DNA of 25,515 nucleotides from Candidatus Cibiobacter qucibialis (GCA_004000625.1 SAUS01000038.1:1-25515), one strand, 5' to 3'; positions 15,590 to 23,736 are shown, counted from the first letter of the stretch. Program-made: numbers and translations. The notes: a model not told the origin generated them from the sequence alone.

Positions 15590-17239
15590 TCAGCGCTTGT
15601 TGTAGCGTTCCAGAGCAGCGTCCTGAATCTCGATGGCGCGCTGCAGACCCAGGCTGTTCAGCGTCTCAACATACTGGTCGAAGTTATCCAGGCTCTCGGT
15701 ACCCAGGATGAACTTGTTGGTCATCTCATCGCGGTAGGTCTCGACCTCGTTCATGATGGTGGAGTACTCCTCGCTCTCCTCGGCCGTAGGGGTAACATTG
15801 GGCATGGCATATTGGGCAGCAGTCGCCACAGCCCAAGTCTCATTGGACTTCTTCTGACCATCCAGAGTGTAATACTGCTTCAGATATCTGAGATCCTGCA
15901 CGAAAGGACCGTTGTAGTTGCCGCGGAGGTAATGGGTCATAACCGTACCGGGAGCCATGCCATCGGAGTTGTTCAGGATCAGGTCTGTGTAAACAGGCTC
16001 ACCATTGACCATCTCGTAGGAAACACCCTCCGTACCGAAGTTATAGTACATATGACCTTCGTCGCTGTAAGCCCAGTCCAGCAGGCGGGCAGCAGCCTCA
16101 ACATCCTTGCAGGAGGTGGTGATAGCGACCATGCCCTGGTTGGGACAGGCGCTGTCAATCTGCCCCATCTTGACGATAGTATTCTTATCACGGGAGGGAT
16201 AGGGGCAGGGCTGCAGGTTGAACTTGGGTTCGATTTCGACACCGGCATTGCTCCAGACACCCATGCGGGAACCTGCCCAGCCGAAGGACGCACCGGCATT
16301 GCCGTTACTCATCTTGGCGCTGACCGTCTCGTAGCTGGAAGTCATCATGTCGGGGTCCAGCAGACCCTCGGCATACCAGTCGTGCATGGTCTGCAGGTAC
16401 TCTTTGTAGTTTTGCTCGGCTGCGCCGTAGTGGGACTTTCCATCCTCGCCTACATAAAAACCGCGTTTCGTGTCATAAGCATAAGCAAAGGGGTTGTTGT
16501 CGGTCAAGGCACCCATCGTCCATTCATAGCAGAACGGAGCGGTTGCGCCCTTTTCTTCCTTAAAGGCAGTCAGCACGGTGTGCCACTCGTCAATAGTGGT
16601 GGGGATTTCCAAGCCGAGCTCATCAAGCCAGTCCTGCCGGATGAACAGTCCCTCCGTGACACGCAGTTCCTCATTGCCGCGGATAAACGGGAATGCATAG
16701 TAGTTGCCGTCATCGGTGCGGCACTGGCGGGCAATTTCGGGGTTGGCGTCGAGATAGGCTTTCAAGTTCGGGCAGTACTGGTCAATGATGTCATTCAGCG
16801 AGACGATAACACCGTCGGAGATTGCCTTTTCCGGACCGCCGGGGTAGTTCTGCCAGTGGTATTCCATAACATCGGGCAGATCACCATCAGCAACCAGCAG
16901 GTTGAACTGCTCGTTCTCGCCGCCTGTTGGCGGATGCAGGAAGGTGATGTCCACGCCGGTGTTCTCCATCAGCCCCTTGCCAAAGGGGCTTTCGCCCATG
17001 TCCTTATAATAGGAGCCGATGTTCTCGTTCAGGTTACACCAGTAGGTGATGCTGTGACCTGCGGCCATCGGGTAGGTGAACTCACCTGCGTTACCGCTCT
17101 CGGCAGCGGTAGAGGCACTGCTGGCGGTCTCGGTCGCGGTGGATGCCGTGCTTTCGGTGCTGCCGCCGCAGCCTGCCAGCATTGTGGCGGACAGGGCTGC
17201 CGCAGCGGCCAGCGCGGTGGCCTGCTTGATTTTTTTCAT
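15590..17239 (-). CDS. Extracellular solute-binding lipoprotein of a CUT1 sugar importer
   Basis: This 549-residue protein has a lipoprotein signal: basic MKKIKQ, an Ala-rich core, and lipobox LAGC with Cys24 as the lipid-anchored residue. A Ser/Thr/Ala/Glu-rich linker (about 27-50) follows, then a LipO/YtcQ-type type-1 binding fold with LLVADGDLPDVMEYHW (about 106-121) and a C-terminal half rich in aromatic residues. It binds an oligosaccharide outside the cell and delivers it to the two permeases downstream. AAGGAGG is 9 nt before the ATG. It heads the transporter part of the operon and has its own upstream region with a palindrome. The ligand cannot be read from sequence; neighbours suggest an unsaturated-uronate-ended glycan. 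Confidence 0.92.
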   Translation of the reverse strand: MKKIKQATALAAAAALSATMLAGCGGSTESTASTATETASSASTAAESGNAGEFTYPMAAGHSITYWCNLNENIGSYYKDMGESPFGKGLMENTGVDITFLHPPTGGENEQFNLLVADGDLPDVMEYHWQNYPGGPEKAISDGVIVSLNDIIDQYCPNLKAYLDANPEIARQCRTDDGNYYAFPFIRGNEELRVTEGLFIRQDWLDELGLEIPTTIDEWHTVLTAFKEEKGATAPFCYEWTMGALTDNNPFAYAYDTKRGFYVGEDGKSHYGAAEQNYKEYLQTMHDWYAEGLLDPDMMTSSYETVSAKMSNGNAGASFGWAGSRMGVWSNAGVEIEPKFNLQPCPYPSRDKNTIVKMGQIDSACPNQGMVAITTSCKDVEAAARLLDWAYSDEGHMYYNFGTEGVSYEMVNGEPVYTDLILNNSDGMAPGTVMTHYLRGNYNGPFVQDLRYLKQYYTLDGQKKSNETWAVATAAQYAMPNVTPTAEESEEYSTIMNEVETYRDEMTNKFILGTESLDNFDQYVETLNSLGLQRAIEIQDAALERYNKR

Positions 17240-17484
17240 GTTGGGGTTCCTCCTTCTTTGTAGTGCTTTTCTCTCTTATGAACTTATGAACGAGGCCCGG
17301 CCACTGAGGTTTTGTGGCGCTGAATGGATTTGGTTTTCGGTGGCCGGTGTTCGTTCCGTGCTTAGAGCCTACCACACCGCCGGCAGTAAAACCAGAATAA
17401 AAAGCCCTAAAAAATAGGCAAAACCTCAAATCAAAGATGAGAATTTTCAAAAATACATAGGCAATTTCTAAAACGGCAAAATTT

Positions 17485-17517
17485 ATGCACAAAAAGCACA
17501 GGTCTATTTTTGTGCAT
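17485..17517 (-). promoter_or_regulatory. Palindromic operator candidate upstream of the sugar transporter
   Basis: The arms ATGCACAAAAA and TTTTTGTGCAT are perfect 11-bp reverse complements with an 11-nt spacer. The element ends 5 nt before a possible -35 (TTGCCG), a position suited to an activator. The AraC-type regulator encoded next door is the natural candidate. A second weak terminator is an alternative. Confidence 0.55.
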
Positions 17518-17536
17518 CTTGTATAAGTGCCATGTG

Positions 17537-17579
17537 CAAAAGCAAAAGCCGGACTGCGACAGTCCGGCTTTTGCTTTTG
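17537..17579 (-). terminator. Terminator of the AraC regulator gene
   Basis: A perfect 20-bp stem, CAAAAGCAAAAGCCGGACTG with its full reverse complement, has a 3-nt loop. It starts 4 nt past the regulator's stop. The outer stem is TTTTGCTTTTG on the - strand. Confidence 0.85.
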
Positions 17580-17583
17580 GGGG

Positions 17584-19845
17584 TTACTCCTCGCTGTGTG
17601 CAGCCTTGTACTGCCCGGGCGTCATGCCGGTAACCTTTTTGAACACGCGGATCAGTGAGCCGCTGTCGCGGTAGCCGGTCTGCTCGGCAATTTTTGCCAC
17701 CGAAAGCCCCTGCGCCAGCAGTTGCTTAGCAGCTTCAACGCGAACATTACTGATATAGGCCAACAACGCCACCCCGGTCTCTTTCTTGAACTGCGCGGAC
17801 AAGTAGGTGGGCGTCATGTCAAAGTGCTGCCCCACCTGGGAGATATTCAGGTCCGGGTCGGCATAGTTTTCCCTGATGTACTGCTCCACCCGGTCGCAGA
17901 GGGCGCGGGTCGTACTGGTGCTGCCCTTCAGCAGCCGCACACGGCCACAGAGCGTAGCGGAAATTTGAATCAAATGTGCCTGTAATTCCTCGGGGCTGCC
18001 CGCATCCCCGGGCGAGAAGCGGATGTCCTTCTGGTCGTCCAGTCCGGCCATAGCTGCGCCCTTGATGAGCGTTGCCGTAATGTCATAGGCAAGGCAGCGG
18101 GCCACATTGGGGTCCTGCACCGCGCCATCCAGCGGGAACGCCTGCCGGATAAGGGCGGCAGTGTTTTCCTCGCTGCCCAAAGAAATCAAGTCCATGAGCT
18201 TGCGCTCGGTCTCCAAGGGGAATGTGTAGGCCATGCGGGCATCGTGGATACCACGGTAGGCCACAGGCTCGCCGTCATCCCGCAGATAGCTCAGCGCTTC
18301 CAGCGCCTCTTGGTAGGCTGCACGGATGTCCGCCGCCCCGGCGTGGGTCTCGCCCACAGCCGCCCCCAGGTCCGCATGGAAGTGGGCACGAATCTGCTGT
18401 TGTGTCTCACGGATGTCCGCCAGCAGCTGCTCGTCCTGTGCGGTGGTGCTTTCCTGCATGCCCACGATGGCCACGCAGGTCTCCCCCAAGGCGGTCAGTT
18501 CCAGCGCAAAATGCGGCTCAGCAATTTCCTGGAAAATGTTCATAATAGCGATCTGCAACGCCGCAAAGAGCGAGCCATCCCCCTCCGGTGCGCTGTCGGC
18601 CATCGGATTTTTAAAGACGACCACCGTATAAAACGGCTCATCAAACCGAATGCCGCTGCGCTCGGCAGTCTCTTGGCTGAGACCCTGCGGGCTTTCCAGC
18701 AGCGATTTCAAATAGTAACGCCGCAGGGTCTGCTGACTTTTCCACAGCTCATGCTGTTGGTCGCTGCGCTCGCGGCGACTCTTTTGGGAGTAGTATTCCA
18801 GCCGCTCAAACTCGTTTTTCTCGATCAGATCGGGAGCCTCGTCTGTGCCGTCATAGGGGCTGACCAACGCGCCCAGCGGCTGATAATTTTTCTTTGTCAG
18901 CCCAGCAGACAACCCCAACCCTAACATCATACAGAGCACCATGCCGCCCCAGGTGAACAACTGGGTCATGCGGGTGTTTTTCATCAGCAGCTTATTGGAA
19001 ATGCTCAGCACATACTGCCAATCCGTCACGCTGCTGGCACGGGTCAGGTAGGCTTGCTGACTGCCCGAACCAAAGGCAAACGAACCGTCGACCGCCGCCT
19101 GCACAATATCCATGGCGGGCGGGTCACCCTCAGCCGTTTTGCAGAGGGCTGTGCCGTCCGGGGCTAAGACATAGAAATCCAGCTCCGGGTCCCAGCAGAA
19201 CTGCTGCAACCGCTTGACAAACAGCTTTTTGTTCACCGTCACCACAACTGTAGCGTCGGCGTATGACGGCCCGCTGGTCAACGCCGAGCGGATAAAGAGG
19301 AAGTCCGTGCCGCCTTCGTTCTCCACCTGAACCATCTCCCACCGGGGGTGACGCTCGTGCAGAAGCTCGCGCCATGCGTCCTCACTCAAGCTGCTGTTTT
19401 TGAACCGGGATAGATAAAACAAATGCTGGTCGAGGTAACCCCGGCTGGAAATCACACTGTCCAGATTGTTTAGGCTGATCCACACACTGGTAACATTCGG
19501 ATGCCCTGTTTCGATAGTCAAAAGTGCGCTCTGTGTGTTGACCATCGCCAGCTGGTCATAGCCGTCCAGTGGTTTCTTTGTCGTGACGATCCGCTGCACG
19601 GTCTGATCCTGCATCGTGCGGGAAAGCGTCTGCTCAATCTCGGTCAGGTAGCTGTCCAGGTCGATGCGGGCCTGATCCAGCGCCGAACCATAGATTCGCT
19701 TGGACTCCGCCGTAATAATACCCGCGGAATAGTTATATAAAAGCAAACAGAGCAGCAGCGGCACGATCAGCACAAGGATGTAGGATAAAAACCAACCGCC
19801 GCGCACACTTTTCTGCTTTGGAAATTTTATGCTGTCGAGCTTCAT
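17584..19845 (-). CDS. Membrane-bound AraC-family sugar regulator
   Basis: This 753-residue one-component regulator has a membrane segment at about 19-38 (FLSYILVLIVPLLLCLLLYN), an extracellular sensor domain of about 250 residues (Cache-like), a second membrane segment at about 296-316 (WGGMVLCMMLGLGLSAGL), a cytoplasmic linker, and a C-terminal AraC DNA-binding domain (about 655-748) with both helix-turn-helices: LNISQVGQHFDMTPTYLSAQ and LSVAKIAEQTGYRDSGSLIR, then FKKVTGMTPGQYK. It probably senses a sugar, directly or through the binding lipoprotein, and activates the adjacent transporter operon. It follows GH3 by 37 nt and ends at a strong terminator. No kinase or receiver domain is seen. 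Confidence 0.93.
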   Translation of the reverse strand: MKLDSIKFPKQKSVRGGWFLSYILVLIVPLLLCLLLYNYSAGIITAESKRIYGSALDQARIDLDSYLTEIEQTLSRTMQDQTVQRIVTTKKPLDGYDQLAMVNTQSALLTIETGHPNVTSVWISLNNLDSVISSRGYLDQHLFYLSRFKNSSLSEDAWRELLHERHPRWEMVQVENEGGTDFLFIRSALTSGPSYADATVVVTVNKKLFVKRLQQFCWDPELDFYVLAPDGTALCKTAEGDPPAMDIVQAAVDGSFAFGSGSQQAYLTRASSVTDWQYVLSISNKLLMKNTRMTQLFTWGGMVLCMMLGLGLSAGLTKKNYQPLGALVSPYDGTDEAPDLIEKNEFERLEYYSQKSRRERSDQQHELWKSQQTLRRYYLKSLLESPQGLSQETAERSGIRFDEPFYTVVVFKNPMADSAPEGDGSLFAALQIAIMNIFQEIAEPHFALELTALGETCVAIVGMQESTTAQDEQLLADIRETQQQIRAHFHADLGAAVGETHAGAADIRAAYQEALEALSYLRDDGEPVAYRGIHDARMAYTFPLETERKLMDLISLGSEENTAALIRQAFPLDGAVQDPNVARCLAYDITATLIKGAAMAGLDDQKDIRFSPGDAGSPEELQAHLIQISATLCGRVRLLKGSTSTTRALCDRVEQYIRENYADPDLNISQVGQHFDMTPTYLSAQFKKETGVALLAYISNVRVEAAKQLLAQGLSVAKIAEQTGYRDSGSLIRVFKKVTGMTPGQYKAAHSEE

Positions 19846-19882
19846 AAGGCCGCAGCCTCCCTCCCATTTCGGCTTGCAGTTC

Positions 19883-22633
19883 TCATTTTTTCAGTGTAAC
19901 AGCGCTCAGTTCCATGCCGCTCTGGCCAAAATAGAACCGCAGGAAGAACTCGTCTCCTGTGTTCAACGCGGGCAAGCCGACAGAAAAATCGCACCAGTCA
20001 GCCTGGGCGCCGGTGATGGTCATGGTTTTCAGGAACGCACGGCCTGCGAACACCGATACCGGAATCTGGGCCAGCGGGCTGTTGCCCGGCATGGCACGGC
20101 AGCGCAGGTGCAGGGTGTAGCTGCCGCCCTCGGCTGCCGTTACGCGGAACGCCGTCGTGCGGCGGTAGCCGTTGTCGATGGCTGCAATGTCGATGGCTGT
20201 GCCATCGCGCAGCGTCAAGGGCAAACCGTTTTGTGCCGCCTGCTGCATGTCCTGCTCGGCCATTGCCTCCAGCTGGTCATCCAGTGTACTCGTGCGGCCG
20301 ATACTGCGGCGGAAAGCGGGTGTTTGCAGCAAAAAGCGACAGATGTTCGCCGCGCTGCGCTGCAATTCACCTCGGGTCAGGCGGCCTTCGTTCAATGCGA
20401 CTGCCAGATCGTCCCCACCGGAGTTATGCTCCGGGTCGGTCACGACCATAAAAACATCATTCTGGGCGCGTACCATGGCGGCCACATGCTTGGTGCTGCC
20501 GGCACCGCCACGGTCGTTGCCCTCGGCCCACCAGTCACTCATCACAAGGCCAGTGTAGCCCCACTGATCACGAAGAATCGTCGTGACAAGGTCATAATTG
20601 CTCGCCGTCCAGTAGCCGTTCAGCGGGTTGTAGGACGTCATGATCGAGCGGGCGTGCTCCTCCTTGACGGCGATTTCAAAACCGCGCAGGTAGATTTCCC
20701 GCAAAGCGCGTTCCGACACGACCGACTCCACAAAGTGGCGGCGATGCTCCTGGTTGTTGGCGGCAAAGTGCTTGATGGTTCCGGTCACGCCCCAGCGGTG
20801 CAGCCCGCGCAGCTGGGCGCAGGCCATCTTTCCGGTTAAAAGCGGATCCTCAGAGAAATACTCAAAATTGCGGCCGTTCAGCGGGTGGCGATGGATGTTG
20901 ATGCCGGGACCCAGCAGCGTGTCAACGTGATTTTTGCGCAGTTCCAGCCCTTCCATCGAGTAGAGTTCCGCACTCAATTCCTCGTTGAATGTCGCAGCCA
21001 AGCAGGTGCCATTGGGCATGGCGAAAGCTACCGTACCGCAGTCCATACGGATACCGCTGGGGCCGTCGGAACAACAGGCCGCAGGCAGACCGTAGTGCTG
21101 CAGGGCATCGCTGACACCGCCGATAGCCCCGGCTGTACCCGGCGTAACGCGCGGGGAGTTCATCCCCTCGCCCCTGACGATCGTACAAAGCTCGTCATCG
21201 CTGAACTGCGCGACAAAATCAGCCATGTCCGCCTTGCCGTCAGCCACATCCTGCAGGCGGATGCCCTTGTCCCCCGTCTGGGGGTGCTCTTTCGGCAGAC
21301 GGATGGCACGATGGGTCTCGGGCAGCTCGACCTCAGTGGGGACGGGCTCCCATGCGGGGGAACCGTCCGCACCGGGGCGCAGCCGCTCAAAAGCTGCGGC
21401 TGGTGCAGCGGCGGATTCCTGCTGCTCCACCACCATCAGCGGCAGCGTGACCGTAAAGACCGCCGCGGCATTGCGCACATCGGTACCCAGACTGAAAACA
21501 TAGTCACCGGCTTCCAGCACAAAGGCGGACTTGTACCCGGTGGTGCCGCTGTCATCATAACTGGCAAAATTGCGCCACGGCACAGTCAGCGTCAAAGTCC
21601 GGCTTTCTCCGGGGCCCAGTGTTTTGGTCTTGGCAAAGGCGCACAGCACCTTAGAGGGCTTGCCCAGAAGCCCCTGCGGCGCGGTGCAATACAGCTGTAC
21701 GACCTCTTTGCCGGGTCGGGCGCCGGTATTTTTGACCGTGGCAATGGCTGTGATCCCGTCGGCGTTCTCGTCCGCACTCAACAGCTTTACCTCAAATTTT
21801 GTGTAAGAAAGACCGAAGCCAAAAGGATACAGCACCTTTTCCGGCGCAAATGTTTCAAAGTAGCGGTAGCCGACATAAATATCCTCAGCATAGAAATTGC
21901 GGTCGTCCGCACCGTAGTGGTCAGCAGCAGGGTAATCTGCCGGGGTACGGGCAATCGTATCGGGCAGTTTGCCGCTGGGGCTGACCGTACCGTTCAGCAC
22001 ATCCAGCACGCCGCGGCAACCCTCCTGCCCGCCCTGCCAGATGTAGGCTACCGCGTCGGGGGCGTACCGCGCGACCCACTGCATATCCATGATGTTGCCG
22101 ACATTGAGAAGCACAACAGATTTATTGAAATAGCGGCATACCAGCGCCAGCATATTTTCTTCGTCCTCTGTCAGCAGAAAGCTGCCGGGGGTGTTTGTGT
22201 TGTCTTGATCCTCGCCCGCTGTGCGGCCAATGACGATAAACGCCGTGTCGGCGCGCTGGGCGGCAGCGCGGACAAATTCTTCGTCCAGCGGCATTTCAGG
22301 CTGAAACCATGGTTCCTGCGCCCAGCCGGTGCCCATCTCGTAGGGGTGGTCTGCCAGCCATGCGGCATAACGGGCCTGCACCTCGGCATCCAGCCGATAG
22401 CCGCCGTCACCGCCCAGTATCTCCGGCAGATTCGACACATGGGTCACATTGACCAGTCCGCCGGACCCGGTGCCGCTTTTATAGTAGTGAAATTGTGCGT
22501 ACCCAAACAAGGCCGCCCTGCCGCCGGAAGCCAGCGGTAAGACAGCCTCATTTTTCAGTAGGACAACCCCCTCCGCCACAGCCTGACGAGCCAGTGCCGC
22601 ATAGCGGGACATTTCCAACATTGTATTTTTCAT
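19883..22633 (-). CDS. GH3 beta-glycosidase with permuted domain order
   Basis: This 916-residue cytoplasmic exo-glycosidase shows the GH3 domains in reversed order. The alpha/beta sandwich comes first (about 10-270: GVVLLKN, GTGSGG, AGEDQDNTNTPGSFLLTEDE with probable acid/base Glu141). A fibronectin-III-like domain follows (about 270-400: YPFGFGLSYTKFEV, KNTGARPGKEVVQLY). The catalytic barrel is third (about 460-800), with LLGPGINIHRHPLNGRNFEYFSEDP read in pieces as GPGINIHR and NFEYFSEDP, GTIKHFAANNQE, and nucleophile Asp700 in LVMSDWW. A C-terminal beta-sandwich ends it. Such permuted GH3s are known from Ruminococcus albus and Butyrivibrio. ATG 22633 is preferred to the in-frame ATG 22678, because the predicted transcript starts near 22676. 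The sugar specificity is not readable. Confidence 0.92.
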   Translation of the reverse strand: MKNTMLEMSRYAALARQAVAEGVVLLKNEAVLPLASGGRAALFGYAQFHYYKSGTGSGGLVNVTHVSNLPEILGGDGGYRLDAEVQARYAAWLADHPYEMGTGWAQEPWFQPEMPLDEEFVRAAAQRADTAFIVIGRTAGEDQDNTNTPGSFLLTEDEENMLALVCRYFNKSVVLLNVGNIMDMQWVARYAPDAVAYIWQGGQEGCRGVLDVLNGTVSPSGKLPDTIARTPADYPAADHYGADDRNFYAEDIYVGYRYFETFAPEKVLYPFGFGLSYTKFEVKLLSADENADGITAIATVKNTGARPGKEVVQLYCTAPQGLLGKPSKVLCAFAKTKTLGPGESRTLTLTVPWRNFASYDDSGTTGYKSAFVLEAGDYVFSLGTDVRNAAAVFTVTLPLMVVEQQESAAAPAAAFERLRPGADGSPAWEPVPTEVELPETHRAIRLPKEHPQTGDKGIRLQDVADGKADMADFVAQFSDDELCTIVRGEGMNSPRVTPGTAGAIGGVSDALQHYGLPAACCSDGPSGIRMDCGTVAFAMPNGTCLAATFNEELSAELYSMEGLELRKNHVDTLLGPGINIHRHPLNGRNFEYFSEDPLLTGKMACAQLRGLHRWGVTGTIKHFAANNQEHRRHFVESVVSERALREIYLRGFEIAVKEEHARSIMTSYNPLNGYWTASNYDLVTTILRDQWGYTGLVMSDWWAEGNDRGGAGSTKHVAAMVRAQNDVFMVVTDPEHNSGGDDLAVALNEGRLTRGELQRSAANICRFLLQTPAFRRSIGRTSTLDDQLEAMAEQDMQQAAQNGLPLTLRDGTAIDIAAIDNGYRRTTAFRVTAAEGGSYTLHLRCRAMPGNSPLAQIPVSVFAGRAFLKTMTITGAQADWCDFSVGLPALNTGDEFFLRFYFGQSGMELSAVTLKK

Positions 22634-22682
22634 AATACTGAAACTCCGATCCCAATGGATTGCAAATTTCAGCGCCACACCT

Positions 22683-22713
22683 ATTATAATACAGGATTTT
22701 CAGAATTTGGCAA
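22683..22713 (-). promoter_or_regulatory. Promoter of the GH3-AraC unit
   Basis: On the - strand, TTGCCA (22708-22713) lies upstream of TATTAT (22686-22691, 16-nt spacer) and the overlapping consensus TATAAT (22683-22688, 19-nt spacer). The predicted start near 22676 leaves a leader of about 40 nt to ATG 22633. Confidence 0.7.
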
Positions 22714-22806
22714 GTGGGTAACGCGGAATGTTTTGTGGAAAATTTTCAAATCAGGTGGATGCCTTTCGATGTGGATTTCTTTGTTTAAATTGTGTCTCAT
22801 CTGAAA

Positions 22807-22830
22807 GAGTGAATCAGAAGTGATTCACTC
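22807..22830. repeat. Perfect inverted repeat
   Basis: GAGTGAATCA and TGATTCACTC are perfect 10-bp arms around GAAG. No T tract follows on either strand, so an operator or protein-binding site is more likely than a terminator. Confidence 0.7.
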
Positions 22831-22933
22831 TGGAGCATATACGAATTTATATGGGCATCTGGGTTGGGTGCTATCGTTTTTGGGGGGTAGACGTGTTTTG
22901 CTAGCATAGCGTTTGGATATCCACAAACGCATT

Positions 22934-22950
22934 TCTGGGGAATCCCCAGA
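22934..22950. repeat. 17-bp palindrome
   Basis: TCTGGGGA and TCCCCAGA are perfect 8-bp arms with a 1-nt centre. It lies 19 nt before the first 9-bp repeat array. Confidence 0.6.
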
Positions 22951-22969
22951 CCCCCGCGCTGCTCTTGTG

Positions 22970-23063
22970 TGACGATAGTGACGCTGATGACGCTTGTGAC
23001 GCTGTTTTGAGGATATCCCTATACCATATCCCAGATTCAGCGGCATTAGCGTCATCTGCGTCA
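22970..23063. repeat. 9-bp iteron module 1
   Basis: Four direct 9-bp units (TGACGATAG, TGACGCTGA, TGACGCTTG, TGACGCTGT) run from 22970 to 23005. After a 44-nt centre rich in ATATCCC/TATACC, two inverted units follow with CGTCA at 23050 and 23059, again 9 bp apart. Spacing near one helical turn suggests cooperative protein binding. Confidence 0.75.
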
Positions 23064-23143
23064 TTCTGATTTTGTGTTTCTCGTAGTATCATTGTTTTTG
23101 TTTCGAGCAGTAGTAAACTGCAAGCGTCATTTCACTATAAGTG

Positions 23144-23229
23144 TGACGGTGGTGACGATGGTGACGGTGTTTGTGGGATAGGGTAAAGGGGTATATCAAA
23201 AACATCGTCATCATCGTCAGCATCGTCAT
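23144..23229. repeat. 9-bp iteron module 2, mirror image of module 1
   Basis: Three direct units (TGACGGTGG, TGACGATGG, TGACGGTGT; 23144-23170) and three inverted units (CATCGTCAT, CATCGTCAG, CATCGTCAT; 23203-23229) flank a 32-nt centre. The reverse complement of this module aligns with module 1, including the centre (GATATACCCC...CTATCCCA against GATATCCC...ATATCCCA). A lone CGTCA lies at 23125-23129. Confidence 0.75.
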
Positions 23230-23232
23230 TCT

Positions 23233-23274
23233 ACAGGCAAGCCGTTTTAATCTGCGGCTTGCCTGTTTTATTTT
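23233..23274 (+). terminator. Orphan factor-independent terminator
   Basis: ACAGGCAAGCCG and CGGCTTGCCTGT form a perfect 12-bp stem with loop TTTTAATCTG and a TTTTATTTT tail on the + strand. No + strand gene precedes it, so it marks the end of an unseen RNA or of a deleted gene. Confidence 0.85.
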
Positions 23275-23437
23275 GAGTAATGTGGCAGGGTTTTTGCCCC
23301 GTTGCCTGTTAAAATGGATTTAGATATTTTGTAAAAGTACAAGGGTTTTTAGCACAATGGGTGATATGCTGTTTTTGAAGTGTAATTTTGGCGTTTAGGC
23401 CAGTTCTTGAGAAAAAATTCTTCGCTTTACATCTCTA

Positions 23438-23460
23438 AACTTGCAGGAATCCTGCAAGTT
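23438..23460. promoter_or_regulatory. 23-bp perfect palindrome, operator candidate
   Basis: AACTTGCAGGA and TCCTGCAAGTT are perfect 11-bp arms around one A. It lies about 280 nt upstream of the excisionase-like gene. A dimeric repressor or recombination protein could bind it. Confidence 0.6.
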
Positions 23461-23532
23461 ATACTGTTATACTGAAATTTAATGAAAAAATTCCATTATT
23501 TTTTCAGCGAACGTTACCTTTTGCCCTTCCCC

Positions 23533-23699
23533 AGTGGCTATATAGTAGAGATAATTTTTTCAAAAATTTTGAGGACAGTTGCAAAAGTTGCGACTGCCGG
23601 TCTGTATGATATGATTTGGAATCTTTCTAAAAATTTGAACTTTTTCTAAACAGTTTAAAAAACCTCGTAATTTTCGCCGTTCTCAGCGGCTATATAGTA
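23533..23699. repeat. Duplicated GCTATATAGTA motif
   Basis: AGTGGCTATATAGTA (23533-23547) and AGCGGCTATATAGTA (23685-23699) are direct copies 152 bp apart. Preceding sequence is also alike (TTTTGCCCTTCCCC and TTTTCGCCGTTCTC). The second copy is 38 nt before the excisionase-like gene start. They may be binding sites for the same protein. Confidence 0.65.
23588..23615 (+). promoter_or_regulatory. Promoter candidate for the excisionase-integrase genes
   Basis: TTGCGA (23588-23593) and TATGAT (23610-23615) are 16 nt apart. It lies between the two GCTATATAGTA copies and about 115 nt before ATG 23737. Confidence 0.5.
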
Positions 23700-23736
23700 A
23701 CGACCTTTTTATAAATTATTTACATAGGAGGAACCC

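Larger units (their letters stand above)
17240..17583. other. Control region between AraC regulator and binding-protein genes
   Basis: No gene is seen. Reading leftward it holds the regulator's terminator (17537-17579), a palindrome (17485-17517), a weak promoter candidate (TTGCCG 17474-17479, 18 nt, TATTTT 17450-17455, - strand) and a leader of about 200 nt before the lipoprotein gene. The long leader may hold further control elements that I cannot define. Confidence 0.6.
22714..23736. other. Non-coding repeat-rich region between GH3 and the excisionase gene
   Basis: No supported gene lies in this kilobase; short frames here are low-complexity by-products of the repeats. It holds palindromes at 22807-22830, 22934-22950 and 23438-23460, two 9-bp repeat modules (22970-23063, 23144-23229), a + strand terminator (23233-23274), a duplicated motif (23533-23547, 23685-23699) and a promoter (23588-23615). 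From about 23270 to 23736 it is visibly AT-richer than the sugar cluster. Confidence 0.7.

Noticed and set aside
15584..17263. Long + strand open frame (559 codons) opposite the binding lipoprotein gene
   Set aside because: It mirrors the lipoprotein gene almost exactly, has no ribosome site or family motif, and arises from codon bias on the GC-rich opposite strand.
20885..22540. Long + strand open frame (551 codons) opposite GH3
   Set aside because: The GH3 reading has complete domains and catalytic residues; the opposite frame is compositionally biased and shows no recognisable domain.
22825..23092. Two overlapping - strand short frames in the repeat region
   Set aside because: Their residues come mostly from the 9-bp repeats and palindrome, and no ribosome site precedes them.
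22970..23229. Possible CRISPR array
   Set aside because: The repeats are 9 bp and contiguous, with no unique spacers and no cas genes.
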